From Symsagittifera roscoffensis (lineage: Eukaryota; Xenacoelomorpha; Acoela; Convolutidae), in NCBI RefSeq assembly GCF_963678635.1, contig NC_087063.1:80773574-80837573 (forward strand): a stretch of 64,000 nt of DNA. The letters run 5' to 3'. Shown piece after piece: positions 20,598 to 32,917 of this stretch. Both the position numbers and the translations under genes were made by a program. The notes under the pieces were generated by a model, which did not search any database, was not told the DNA's origin, and saw only the letters and a list, made by a program, of their open reading frames with translations. How positions within the stretch are numbered: position 1 is the stretch's first letter; every line of letters begins with the position of its first letter.

Positions 20598-20960
20598 TAT
20601 CCAGTGTTCATAAAGTGTTGCGTAAGCATAATAAGTGTTATAATGGGGTGCAGGGTTGAGTGCTACATAATGTGTAAATTCAGCTGCGACTACTACCATC
20701 ATATATGAACTTCTTTCTGAGGAGGGGATATAGAGCCTTTCGTATCAAATGACATTCTATGATTGAAATATATTCCCTTTCCGTTAAAAACTTGTTTTTC
20801 TTTGATTTGCTTTTGGTTTGAAAATAGTTTCTTTAATTGACATGTAAGACAGTCATTGCAAATTAGTATTATCAAGCTTGGTGCGTTTGGAAAGTATAAA
20901 ATTTGAGTGAAACTTGAATATGTTTTTTTCTGAACCTACATGACTTTTTGTATTCAAGGA
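20598..20960 (-). pseudogene. Integrase fragment, family X copy 1
   Basis: Reading the - strand, a CX2C pair from the integrase zinc domain (in ICNDCLTCQLKK, about 20866-20835) is followed by the start of the catalytic core ending at FTHYVALNPAPHYNTYYAY and YEHWI. The sequence stops there at the giant LTR boundary, before the second catalytic Asp. The same segment is readable on the + strand at 61761-62119. Assignment to a Ty3-like integrase is by motif; frameshifts are present. Confidence 0.75.
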
Positions 20961-21728
20961 TTGTGGAATGTGAAATGCATGAATATTAGGCTTAAGGGTG
21001 TTTTCAATTGCATTTCATACAAATCAACCACGAAAAGATTAAAAAACTTTTATTCCACAATCTAAAATATTAAAGAAAGTAGAACTTCAGCATACTTCTG
21101 ATTATATAACGACAAAAGATAGGGTCTTGTAGAGACAGGATAATTTTGTGTGTTGGTGATGCTATTCTAAAATGTCATTGTTTTCCTTTATTTTTGTATT
21201 GTTGAATTTTTGAAAATATCGGAGTAAGGTTTTATTTCCTAGTATTGTGATAACTTCTTGAATGCGCTTTGTTTTTTTTTTATGCCAAGACTTGAGTTGT
21301 CTGTTGTCTGATAACAGGGTCAAGATTTTGGTATATCTGTAATATCTGAAGAGTCATTGTTTCTGTGCTAGGGCAAAAAATATTTTAAATTTTGTTTTTG
21401 GAGAGAGGTATTTTATCCAAAGGGTCTTGTAAATCAAATATTGTTTTTTGATTGGATATTTTTTAATTGAATCGGGAGGACCTGACAAAATTATCATATC
21501 CGTTAAGTCTTTCTTTGCTATTAATGGAAATGATTGATTTCGTTGTGGTTTTTGTTGATATGTTTTCAGTTCTGTATTATTTCTTATCCATGATGAATAT
21601 GGTAAAGGTTTATTGTATCTTTACCCAATAAATCTAATTCATTGTGATTGGTTTTGCAATCTAGGTATAGTGGAAAATTTTTTAAGATTTTCATTTCCTT
21701 TGTATTAAAGTCAGTTTTTATTGCGTAT

Positions 21729-21929
21729 TTACGTCCTAATCGTGGTGATGTTTCGTCTTTTCCGAGAAAATTTTTTAATGTTTTGTATAATTTCTACAGT
21801 TGTTTTTCTAATAAGTAAATCAGATGGTGTGTTTCGACTAAGTGTATCTGCTGTCCAAACTATATCTCTATGTTTCGGAATAGATTTCTGTGTGAAATTA
21901 AAAATTATAGATTTATGATCTGCAAGCAA
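21729..21929 (-). pseudogene. RNase H C-terminal fragment, family X copy 1
   Basis: The 66-codon open stretch contains ADHKSIIF near its start and WTADTLSR in the middle. These match the end of Ty3-type RNase H, where D-H-K-x-L and A-D-x-L-S-R are the usual landmarks. It lies between the RT and integrase fragments of the same decayed element. Confidence 0.65.
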
Positions 21930-22362
21930 AACTGTTGGATTTCTGAATTCTGTTGAATGACTGAACTGTTGAATGTCTGAAAACAGTGGCGGGTCTGAAT
22001 TCTGCTTGTGTAAAAAGTCTTGAATTTGCTGATGTAAGGTTCATTTTATTTGTGCCTTGATATGATTTTAAAAAGGCTGCGACAATTTAAAAGTTAGAAG
22101 CATTGCACACAGCGTAGAATGTTTAGTTTGAGTCTAAAATTGTATTTGAAGGGTTCAGTGAGAAGGTTTTTAATTTCATTGAAGCGTTTTTGACGTTCTA
22201 AAGTTTAATCAACCATGTTTTGTTGACGAAGAATGTTGTAAAATGTTCTGAGGTATAGTTGCACTTTTTAAACATATTTACTTAGGAAGTTTTGAATTCC
22301 AAAGAATTCTCGGGTTTAAGTTTTATTGGATGGTGATTGGAGTTTTAAAATCACCTAGATTT

Positions 22363-22620
22363 TTACCTCGAAGCATCTATTCGAGAATTTAAAGGTGTTC
22401 TTAGATTGAATTCAATAATATGTCCAAGGAATTTTACACGGTTAAGGAAAAAACATGATATAACTGGGACTGCTTTCTTGTTTTCTTTTATCAAGATTTG
22501 GTGGTATTCGTCTAAATGTTTAATAAAGTTTTTTTTCTGAAAATTAATGGTGATTATTTTACTCATAAATGCAGAAAAAGCTGCTGGTCCTATGGATATA
22601 CCTACAATAGTCTAATAAAT
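22363..22620 (-). pseudogene. Reverse transcriptase fragment, family X copy 1
   Basis: Reading the - strand, GPAAFSAFM is followed by HLDEYHQIL and VKFLGHII. These correspond to the APxxFQxxM motif, the helix after the catalytic site and the FLGH motif of Ty3-like RTs. The catalytic YxDD segment itself has been lost or scrambled. The fragment is a relic. Confidence 0.7.
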
Positions 22621-23974
22621 TCGTATTGTTGATTTTCAATAACAAACTGGATTAGTCGACGTGATTGTGATTGTTCGTCTGATGGCATTTGATTGTATGC
22701 ACTATTCATGTCGGCGGTCATTTAAAAGCTTACGTTTATTTTCATAATTTTTACTTGTATTGGTTCTATGGGCCAAATGCATTTTGATTCTTCAATTAGA
22801 GAGCTTAAATTTAGTGCGTTTAAAACAGTTTTAAGTGATTCTCCTTTTGCGAGAAAAATTTTTGGCTTTACAAATGAGTTTTCTTTGGGTCGTGGTTCTT
22901 CGTTTACTGGTTCGAGAATGTATAGAAGTCTGTTTACTTTATCTTATTGGGAAGGTGTAGTGTGAACGTATTTTTCCAACAAAACATTTTGATATGGCAT
23001 AAACCATGGAATATTTTAACAATAATTCTGCTAATTGTTCAAACTTTTGCTGATTTGTTTGAAATAATTGAAAAAAAAAAACATTGTCAGAAGTTGTTGT
23101 TGCTTATTTGTTTATTTTGAGATTTGGAAAATTGGTTCAAAATAGGAGTTTTTGTGATACAATCTGTGCTTTTTTTTGAAACAGTTGTAATATTATTAAT
23201 AGATAATTCTTCATTAAAGATTACTGATTGTCAAATATCTGGTAATTTTAAAATATTATTTACTTTGTATGCTCTTTCTTGTGAATTGCCCTTTATTTAT
23301 ATAGTTTTTTTAGTGTAAATTTCAGTGCGGTCTGTCAGATTTTTCCGTTTATCAAAAAAAAACGTACCGATTGGTATACTGGTTTTGATATCTGTAGGGC
23401 CTAATTATGTTCTTGAGATTGATTCCGTGTTGTGTTTAGTGGTCTTCCTATTGGATTGCTTTTGTTATTATTTGCGAAAAAAACAATAGTGGTTTACAAA
23501 GTAATTGCAGTTTCCGTGTTTTTAGTTTTTAGATGGTCGTTTTTTAGTTTTTGGTATATTTGTGTAATATTTTTAGGCTAGTATTTGGGATCTACTGATG
23601 GATTAACTGATGATTGCAATGTCATTTGTGGATAAGGAGTGTTTTTTTTATATGGTGTTTTAATTGTTAGATTTATAGCTGAGATACTTTGTTTTCTCGT
23701 TTTAGGTAGCGTTTTGACTATTTTTTTGTTCAAGAAATATGATGGAGTTTGGATACCTGGTTGTGTTAGGTTTCTAGTTAAGGGTTTCCTGTGTGTTTAT
23801 AAATGTTGATTTTAAACTGTTATTGCTTATTGTTTCATTAAATTTTGTCTTATAAGTCTAAAATCGTGAGAAAAGATGTAGTTCTCGTCTTTCTATTGCA
23901 TGTTGAGATGATGTCTGTGGTGGTGATACATAAAAAATTTGGTTATTCCGAATTTAGAAACATAATTATAAATG

Positions 23975-24175
23975 ATAGAGAAAACACCATTTGTCAAGGT
24001 TGAGTTTGCTCTCTACGAATTTTGATGTTGAATATTTTTTATATACACAGAAAAATTTTTTAGGAAATCTAGTTCTATATCATCTGATCGTATTCAGTAT
24101 GATGGTTGTTGTGGTAGAATTTTGGTTGTGAATACGCCCTAATCTGAAGGGATCTTACTGATGACTGGTAGATAG
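23975..24175 (-). repeat. Internal direct repeat, unit a (family X)
   Basis: About 200 bases here resemble 27355-27575 in the same orientation, roughly 70% identical by eye. Shared blocks include TTTTGATGTTGAATA and CTGATGxCTGGTA. The two copies lie 3.4 kb apart inside family X, so this is an internal duplication or nested copy of the Gag region rather than an LTR pair. Confidence 0.6.
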
Positions 24176-25256
24176 TGATCGAGTACTTGTCTTACGATTT
24201 TTACTAAAATTTTCGTTTACATGAGCTATCTGCTTTTCCGAACAAGTTGCAAATCGATTATGACAATTGTGTACTTGTCCTCTACCGGGATCGCTTTGTG
24301 GATGAATGAGAAAAGGGGAGGATAGAAACATTTTCGAAATTTTTGTCATATTGAGTCTTTTTTTTTGTATTGTAGTACTGTTAATGTGAAACTTTCAATA
24401 TGTTTTATTGGTTTAATCCAATTAAATAGTCGTACTTGTTTACCAATATTTGATTTTTTTTCTACTTTTACCTTTTATCGATGATTTTGTTGTCGATTCT
24501 GAGTCCGAAACGTTTTTTTGGTCGTTGATTGGGTTTTTTTCATCTATTCAGTCTTTTAGGTCCTGGAGGTCTTGTATTGTAGTTATATCTGATTCAGAAA
24601 CCGCGTTAAGTCTCTTTGAAAAAAATCGTTTTATAATTTGTTTTTGTTTTGCTGTTTTTGTCATTTTACGTGTTTGTCTTGTTGATCTCATATCCTTTTG
24701 TTTGTCAATGAGGTGTAATTACAAGATCATTTTTTTCGTCTTTAATTAAACAATTGCATAGCATTGTTGTTTGTTTACTGCCAAATATTATTACTGTGCT
24801 TCTGATTTAAGCGTATCTGATAGTTGAACTCGTTACTCTAAAAAATTATGGATTACTTTGAGTTCATAGTTAGACAAATACAATTTCTGTGTATATGGAT
24901 CGTTTTGTTATATTGTTGACCCTGGTTAATGGAAAATTCATATGCATATCATGTAAGTGGTTGTAAATGTTTTCTTTGCTGATCATATATAGGGTAGACT
25001 TATGAGAAGAATGGAGGTCGCTTGAGTAGTTTTTGGAAAAACGTTAGGGATGTATTTTTGAGCTTGATTATTTGTCATTGATTTGCAATTTAATAGTTAA
25101 GATGTTTATAGTTGGAACATATTTAGTAATAACGTATTCCAACTAAGTTGTCTTTAATATCTGTTTTGTGGAATATTCGTTTGAAGTGTTTTTGTAAAAA
25201 CTAATTTTGTTCCATTGTTCGAGTTGGTGAAAAAAGTTGAATTGTTCCATAATTTG

Positions 25257-25457
25257 TTAAAGGTGTGTCTTGTGCATTTGCTTGTTTACTGCAAGTTTTG
25301 AAAGGAAAAGTTCTGGGTGTAGATTGCGAAATCCTTTCCTTGTAGGGGTCTTGATAATATTTGAGTCTATGCCGAAGTCGATTAAGAAATTTACTTCAAG
25401 ATCTGGTGGTTGACAAATTTTGTTGCCGGGCTTTCTAAAAGGAGTTGAGTTATCCAA
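25257..25457 (-). pseudogene. Aspartic-protease-like fragment, family X copy 1
   Basis: The 66-codon stretch contains VNFLIDFGIDSNII, which fits the retroelement protease core (hydrophobic-L-I-D-S/T-G-A) except that the S/T is Phe. It sits upstream of the RT fragment in coding order, as expected. The match is short, so the call is tentative. Confidence 0.5.
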
Positions 25458-27354
25458 AATTCTGGTGGTGATACCTAATTTGTTGTATTTTGGTATACAT
25501 TATTCATGATTGAATGGTTTTCAATTATATTTGGCGTGTAATTCATGTTATTTTGATTGGTAATTAGTTCTTGAAGATCTAAAATGGTAGAATCAATTTG
25601 GTAATAATTTAGTTTAAATGGTGTTTCGTATTTATGTTCTATTTTAAGCAGGTTAATAAAAAGTGTGTTTTCTGTATTGCTTTCGTCATCTGTGCTTTAA
25701 TAGTGTTTGTAGTTTAGTTTTAGTTCTGAAGTTTCTGTATTTTTAATAGCTGGAAGGTCTGGGTTTGTTTCATATGTAGATTTTACTTAATTGATTTGTC
25801 TTTGATGTTTTGTTAAACTACAACTGTTGTTTTGATTTTGTTTCTTTAAATATTGTGAGTTGTTTCGATACCGTGACCAAGAAAAATTTCTCGATCTGTT
25901 TTTATAGTTGATGTCTCTACTTCTGGAATTATCATGGGATCTTTTAGAATAATACCATTATAAGGTCTATTATTAGAATAAATTTGTGACTTATTATTAG
26001 AGTGATTCCTATATAGATTGTTTTAGTAGCAACAATTGCTGATGTTTGAAGACTTTCTTTACTGGTCATTGGAATATTATCTGTTCCAAGGAAGTGAAAA
26101 TGAGATATACATAAGAATATCTTATAGTTTGAGTAATTACTTATATTGGAGTTTGATCTGGTGTAATTACTTCAAGAATTACTGATAGTTTTGACAATTT
26201 GATCTGCTATTTCTGTTTTGTGAACAGTTTTGTGATTTTTGTCGATCTGGTGATCTTCTGCGAAAGTTTTTAGAATAAAATTATTGTGATTTGTTAATAC
26301 TATATTTATTTTGGAGTCATTTTTTGATCTATCATTACTTTGAACGCTTTTATTCAGTCAACTCTGATTTTTTTCAAGTGCTGATAAAAAGATTTGTTTA
26401 GTTATTTATGTTTTGTTGGTCTATTTAAAATTTCTGGTTGTTTTGTCGGATTCAGCAATTCTATGTCCGTATCTGAAAAAATTTCTACAATGTTTTTGAA
26501 TGAAGATTTGTTGCCTTTAATTATTGCATTTTTCTCATATATGTTGAGAATTTGGGTGATTTTTTCTGCTAGTTCAGTATCGGAGTCTTGGATATTATTT
26601 ATTTCTGAAGTTGTGGTTTGAATAACATTACGTGTTGCAGTTTTAAACCTTCTTTTTTCTCTAGTTTCATTGTAATTTTAGCTTGTGTTACTTTTGCAAA
26701 ATTTTTTGGAAATCATTATCGAGTTCTCGGATCGATGATGAGTGTGATGCTCTCTTTTTCATTGCAATTTTTCGTAATTGTGGTGTTGAATTTATGGTTA
26801 GAATTTCTGTCATTTTCGTTTTTTTTGTGGTCATGCGTGATCAGAGAATAAGCTTTTCGTGCTAGAGTTTTGATTTTTTTTGCAAGTTTTTTCATTATTT
26901 CATTCCAAATTCTACGAATTTTGTTGCATAAAGCTTTTTGATCTTGTTTGTTTCGTTCAAAGTCGAACATTTTTGAAAACTGTTGTGTAAATCGTTTCCA
27001 GTCGAATTTACTTTTTTATGGGTAAGACTGAAAACATTTTTTGAGCTGCGACATCGAGTGTAGTTTGAATCAGTTCGGTAAGTCTATGTTTAAATTTTTG
27101 ATGAAGTGGTGCGCTTATTGGTTGTGGATCTACGTTTAAATTTAAGTTTGCTTTAACGGCATTTAGGTAGTCTTCTTCTTAGTATTCAGGGACTAGTTTT
27201 TTAGATGTTGTATTTGATCCACCCACAAGGTATGAATTCATAGTCACTTGGAGTGATTCTGCTGTGTTTGGTATTTGTGTATAAAATGTAAGTTGATTTT
27301 ATGTATTTCATGTTGCTGTAAATAATAAGGTAATGGGATTTCGTTTCTCATTGA

Positions 27355-27575
27355 ATCGGGTTGGTAAACATCATTTGTTAAACATGAGTTTGCTTCTGTT
27401 CTTTTTGATGTTGAATACTCTTGATATACTCTGTGAAAATTTTTGAGAAACCTAATTCTGTATCATCTGTTTGTATTTGGTGTGGTCGTTAGTTTGATGA
27501 TTGTGGTGGTAGATTTTCAATAGTAAAATTGTCTTTATTTGAAAAGATGTTACTGATGCCTGGTAAATAGTGGGG
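27355..27575 (-). repeat. Internal direct repeat, unit b (family X)
   Basis: Partner of the unit at 23975-24175. Its right end continues into the block that is duplicated again at about 29034. Reading the - strand, it encodes a Gag-like remnant including YLPGISNIF. Confidence 0.6.
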
Positions 27576-29000
27576 AGAACAATTTTTGCTAGATGATCCA
27601 AGGAAAGCCTTGATGATAAAAAATATTAAAAAGAATAAAGTTTAAAATTAAGCTAAGAAGTAAAGATCCAAGGAAAGCCTTGATGATCTAGTTTAAATTA
27701 AAAAAATAAGTTGTTTTAAAACAAGGATAGCGCCTTGAGCCCCTAAACCAAAATTGAAATTTAAGATTAAGAAGTGTTTAAGATTAAGAAATGGTTATAA
27801 TTTCAAAAAAGGATTGATTTAAAAGTTAAAAACTTAAAGGGTATTAGTGTTGTGAGTTTTCATGATTATGTTTTAGATGAAGAAACAAGGAACCATGATT
27901 GATTGAAGGATGAGATCTGAGTCCTTGAGATGCATGGTTTTTTTTATATAAATTTGATAACACTAACTTTCTTAACTAACTAATTTTGTACTTTTTCCAC
28001 AATTATTTTAAGATTTTAAAGTTTTAAAGTTAATGCAGATTTGTTGGAAATGAACGAAATTTGTGCCTTTTTTCGCTTCACGACGTCTGCTTTTTTGTTT
28101 CACGATGTAGAAGTTTGGTCAGTTATTCGGGTTTTGACCTGGTGTAATCTTGAACACTCGTTGGTACTGATTTGAATTATTGAGACGTGGATGTAAGTTT
28201 TCAATACTTCTTAACATGTTTTTGTTATGTGTTTGGATCTTAGGTTTTATGTCTATTTTAATCTTTACAGAAATAGTTTTGTCAATAAATTAATTGAATA
28301 TGAATACTAGTTTTAAACTCGTACCAGTAGATACCCGCATATGCCAAACATGACACAGCGTCCTCTCGAGTGCTTGTTGCACTTACTGCAGTGTGTATGT
28401 TGAGCTTTGTCCAGGCGTCCAGTGGTGTCGCAGGACCGCTGGGATCCATCTTCTGTTTTCTCTCATTTTGCGGCTGTCTCCTCGCTCCTCGTCGTTGTCT
28501 CCTCTTCCAGGTCGTGACCGAGCGGTCAGGAGCTGCCGGGATCACCAGCAGCATCACGGCCGCATCGCCTTTGTCGTAGTCTGCAGTCCCATCAGCAGTC
28601 TGAACGTCTTGAATATCATGAATACCAGTGCAGCCGCAGTGTCAAGAGAATCCAGACCAGCTGATAATCTCTGCAATTGTCATCTTTGAGCAATTCATGT
28701 GGACCCAGAAATGGGAATCCACGCATTTTATCGAACATACGTTCTTGGAAACGTTCATCTTGCATCGCGCACATGAATCACTGTCATTGGTTTTGGGGTC
28801 CTCATCGGCATGCCATCATTTTGTTCATAATTTTTAAATTATTTTTCAAGTTTTATAAATGTTTGAATAAAAAACTTTGGTTGTTGTGATTGCGTAATTG
28901 CTGTGATAAACTTATCAAATAGATGTGATATTTGTGTTGTTTGTGCCTATTTGTCGAGCGCTCTTTGAAGGATTTTAGAGACACTTCTGTCAAGTAGGTA
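27540..29000 (-). repeat. Duplicated block, unit 1 (with PHD-like finger)
   Basis: Parts of this block are repeated head-to-tail at 29034-29770: 27540-27745 matches 29034-29265, and 28545-29000 matches 29281-29770. The middle (about 27745-28545) is missing from the second unit. The block includes two copies of a short inverted word (AAGG-aaag-CCTT inside ATCC...GATGATC) near 27595 and 27670. It adjoins the 5' side of family X on the - strand. Confidence 0.8.
28282..28800 (-). pseudogene. Retroelement protein relic with PHD-like zinc finger
   Basis: The - strand at about 28775-28660 reads CARCKMNVSKNVCSIKC and then H-x2-C (HFWVHMNCSKMT). This is the CX2C...CX3C...HX2C layout of PHD-type fingers, which occur in ORF1 proteins of some LINEs. 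A frame break follows, then a 91-codon open stretch (28557-28282) rich in Arg, Gln and Pro. The second block has the same finger at about 29505-29390. It is a relic; I cannot say which element family it came from. Confidence 0.5.
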
Positions 29001-29033
29001 TCTGGTCTGCGGGAAGGAGTTCCTGGCCTTTAT

Positions 29034-29770
29034 TTGAAAAGATGTTACTAATGCCTGATAAAAAATGGGGAACAATTTTTTTCTAGATGATCCAAGGAAA
29101 GCCTTGATGATCAAGTATATTAAAAAGATTAAAGTTTAAAATTAAGCTAAGAAGTAAAGATCCAAGAATAGCCTTGATCATCTAGTTTAAATTAGGTTGT
29201 TTTAAAACAAGGATAGTGCCTTGAGCCCTTAAGCCAATATTTAAGTCTAAGATTAAGAAAAATTTATAATTAAGAAATAATCACCAGCAGCATCACGGCC
29301 GCATCGCCTTTGTCGTAGTCTGCAGTCCCATCAGCAGTCTGAACGTCTTGAATATCATGAATACCAGTGCAGCCGCAGTGTCAGGAGAATCCAGACCAGC
29401 TGATAATCTCTTCAATTGTCATCTTTGAGCAATTCACGTGGACCCAGAAATGGGAATCCACGCATTTTATCGAACATAAGTTCTTGGAAACGTTCATCTT
29501 GCATCGCGCACATGAATCACTGTCGTTGGTTTTAGGGTGCTCATCGGCATGCCATCATTTTGTTCATAATTTTTAAATTATTTTTCAAATTTTATATATG
29601 TTTGAATAAAAAACTATGGTTGTTGTGAATGCGTAATTGCTGTGATAAACTTATCAAATAGATGTGATATTTTTGTTGTTTGTGCTTATTTGTCGAGCGC
29701 TCTTTGAGGAATTTTAAAGACACTTCTGTCCAGTAGGTATCTGGTCTGCGGGAAGGAGTTCCGTTCCTGG
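29034..29770 (-). repeat. Duplicated block, unit 2
   Basis: A shorter, slightly diverged repeat of 27540-29000. It keeps the two outer segments and lacks the 800-base middle. The PHD-like finger is again readable on the - strand (about 29505-29390). Confidence 0.8.
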
Positions 29771-30440
29771 CCTGGGAAGTTTTGTGATGGGCTGGTGGAC
29801 CTTCTGAGTGAGATTGTTCTTTTTCAACGAGTTTCATAGATTTTATATATATATATATATTACTTTCAAAAAAAAAATTGTAAGTTTTTTTGTCTTCGTC
29901 TTGAACTTTCTTCATTTATAACAACCGTTTTTATGGGTTATTTCAGTCCCATTGTGTCCAGTCAAATTTACCTATTTTACCTAACGCCGCGCCATCAAGA
30001 TGAGTAAAAAAACAACAAGAAGTGTACAAGCAAAGAATGCTTAAAAGTTTCACGACTTTTAAATTGGATAAGATTTGATTGTTGTTTTAATTGGTATCAT
30101 ATCAATTGTGTAAATATAACTCATAGCGACTCCAAGAAGATCCAATGGTTTCAATGTCCTATGTGTGTTAATGTAAAGTCTGTCAATAATGCTGCAATTG
30201 GTGATGACCTAGTGCTAAATAATTATGTATAAATAGCCATTTCTAATGTTCAAGTGCTCAAGAAAGTATCTAAGGACTCGCGTGTTTCCGTGGCAGAAAG
30301 TCTTTCGAATAAAACGAATGCTATTTTCTACGATGTAGAAAATGTAATTATTGGCTGTTTTTTTGACGTCTTTCTTGTTTTTTTGAACAAGCCAACAGAA
30401 ATGACAGTTATGAGCTCTAAAAAAACCCGAAATTGTTTCA
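29771..30440. other. Intervening AT-rich sequence, no gene seen
   Basis: It contains a short TA run near 29840-29860 and otherwise no recognisable coding or repeat structure. A short + strand stretch near 30140 has a CPMC pair that might belong to the RT relic downstream, but this is too little to call. Confidence 0.6.
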
Positions 30441-32520
30441 CAGCCTAAACCTCTTCCTCAAGGAACAAGCCCATCCCAGAGAGATCTCGAACAGCGAACA
30501 AAGCTAGCAATAAGGGTGGCTGCTTCAGATGACAAAATCCCACCTTTTTCGATACCTAACTATAAAAAATTGGTGTATAAACATTCACAAGGAGCTGATA
30601 TAAATGCCCAAAACCCGAAAAATGTCAATAGTTTTTTTCGTAATTCAGTTCGAGGTGTACAAAGCAATTATGTCTTTTCCAAATGGTTCCTCAATTTTTT
30701 AAAGGCCTTATTAGTAAACAAACGGCAATGCGGGGCTCATATTCTTGAATTCGCTTACTAAGCTCCTAAGACTTATAAAACTTTGAATGTAAAGTACCCG
30801 AACAGCTAAGACCTCTCTTTTTTGGAGCAAAACTTTTCGCCTTGGTAAAAATAGCCTGATATTTGCGCCCAATTGCCATCGGCAACACGCTCAGACGCAT
30901 CGCGTCTAAATGCGCAGGAGGCAAGGCTCTCGCAGAGCCACAAAGTTTTTTGGGAGTTTTCAAGTAGGATGTGGTACTAAACGAGGAGCTGAAATTGCTG
31001 CACACTCTTTTAGAAATTTGATAGGTAATGCATTTAGTTCACTTAAAAGAGAAACAATGCTGAATCACGTTTTTTCGAACCACCCGGAGTTGTACACATG
31101 TACTCATTGCGCCTACAGTAAACCGAGTTATCTTTTTTAAGGAAATTCCATCATTATGTCGGGGCACGGAACACAACAAAATTATCCCGAGAAAATTATA
31201 ACCGTATTTTGCTGAAACAATACAGACGCTAGTAAAAACGCTTGAATCCAAAATGAATGTTTGGTTTTTTGATGATGGAAACCTAGCCGACGACTACAAG
31301 ATAGTGCTCTGAGACCTTAAAAAATACTGAATTCAGAAAAAGACAATGGGTCAAGCCTGAAAATTTAAAAATGTGAGCTATGTATTTCAGGACAGACCAC
31401 AAGTACGCAATACAATACATTCATAGGTCATTTTCAAAATTTATGTCCAAAAAAAACTAAAATCAAGGATGAACTTGTAATCTTGGGCTTCTCTAAAGAG
31501 GAATCCTGTCAAAAAAACTGATGGAGGGAAAATAGCTGTGTACGAAAAAGTTTCCGAAGTTTTTGATAATCTGCATGCCTATTATGGTTTATAACTCCTA
31601 AAACATTGCTTTAGCAGGCTGAAACTCGTATAATTTTTGCGTACAAGTCCTTTTTTGTTGCGTACAAAACCTTGTTTATTGCAAAGTGGTTTTTTGGAAA
31701 AAAAAACGATCAAACTTTAAGAAAATGTTTATGTAAGGTAAAAAAATGTAAAAATGAGTGATAGCCATTTTTTGCAAGCAGTTCTCCCTGCAGCCAAAGG
31801 TGGCTTGGGTGTGTCTTCCGTACGCCTACTATCTTTACCCGCCTTTTAGCAGTAGGAGCGAAAGCTACCTTAAATGAGATTTTTTGGTTTGGAGCATGAG
31901 GATGGAACTTATAATGATGCATTAGATTTTTGGTTTGATTCAGCAAATTGTGAAATAGCACCAAAAAACGAAATTCAAAAAAAGGAGGGAGCCTATTTTG
32001 ATAAGAAAAATCTCAAATGATTTTGAAACTAGAATTTACTGGTATAAAAAGGTTCAATGCTTTCCAGAATAATTTCGACTCGCAATGGTCGAATGTCAAA
32101 CCGTGTAAAAATCTTAGATTGAAATTGTCGAATCAGTTGCTTAGAACTAAAATTGGACTCTGCCTAGGTTCGAAAAATTGTGAAAAACATAGATGCGAAG
32201 TAACCGAAGATAGATGGCATGGCCTATCTTGTCTCAAAAGTGTAGGGGATTCTCAAGCTTTCAAGTTTGAATACCTTTACAAAGCAAAATCTCAACTCCA
32301 CTAACATTTCTTCTTTTTTAGAGCCAGGACACCTCCACAGAACAAATGAGAAGCGACGAGACGGTTTGACGCTCGACCCATGGGCTGTTGGTTGGCAGCT
32401 CCTGGATGATGTAACAGTAGATGGCTCCTTAGCCCCTAATAAATTGAGCGCAGGCTCGGTGTGTAGCCCCGGAACGGCCGCGGCCAAGCGGAAGTTCGAA
32501 ATTTTGACAATATGGTGACT
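30440..32520 (+). pseudogene. Degraded non-LTR retroelement reverse transcriptase
   Basis: Broken frames on the + strand follow the order of a metazoan RT protein family that I know by its motifs. ASDDKIPPF at about 30520; an IAIGNTLRRIASK-like run near 30865-30905 (read across frames); NAFSSLKRE with HPELYTCTHCAYS at 31030-31125; the catalytic block FFDDG at about 31267-31281; LPAAKGGLGVSS near 31785-31825; a Cys/His stretch with HGLSC near 32215; and RRDGLTLDPW followed by DVTV at 32355-32420, ending with a GTAAAKRK tail. Many frameshifts and stops. The family call is moderate; inactivity is certain. Confidence 0.65.
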
Positions 32521-32917
32521 TTATTTATGATGGATATTTTTTTCAAACACCAGCTTTTGAAGTTCAGAGTGCCGCTGGCTTTAGTATTCAGATTTTTCTG
32601 AATAACTTTTGAAGGAAAATTGTGCATGTGTACCGAGGAACCCAGCATAGGTAGTTTTCTTGAGCAGAGAAATTCCCTGGCACTTCAACTTTCGAAAAAC
32701 TTTGTTTTGTAACACATATATTAATATATATTTTCTCGTGTCGAGATGTGTGTTCTTATTGAAATTAAATAAACCGTACCGAATTTAACTTTAAATCAAT
32801 CAACACTAATCATCTCTTTTTTATTATTATCTTTTCCTTATTTAGAAAATTCCGAGGAGTTTGACTGGATAATGAGATGAAGGGACTCCTGGCTGTAACC
32901 TGGGTACCTGGCTGTAA
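32521..32917. other. AT-rich spacer, no gene seen
   Basis: About 400 bases between the RT relic and the first Penelope-like copy. I see no ORF, repeat or RNA feature in it. Confidence 0.6.

Larger units (their letters stand above)
20598..27745 (-). mobile_element. Decayed Ty3/gypsy-like element, family X, copy 1
   Basis: On the - strand, fragments occur in the order expected for a Ty3-like element: Gag-like (27.6-26.7 kb), protease-like (25.4 kb), RT (22.6-22.4 kb), RNase H end (21.9 kb) and integrase (20.95-20.6 kb). No long ORF survives. The integrase-side 1 kb recurs, inverted relative to this copy, at 61630-62119 and 63217-64000. The element is cut at 20598 by the giant element LTR in the middle of the integrase. 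Large parts between the named fragments (for example 23.0-25.2 and 25.5-26.7 kb) are AT-rich and not interpretable beyond this. Confidence 0.8.

Noticed and set aside
26394-26865. Hydrophobic plus-strand ORFs resembling membrane proteins in the 24-27 kb region
   Set aside because: They are T-rich readings of the strand opposite to the decayed family X coding strand; hydrophobicity follows from base composition.
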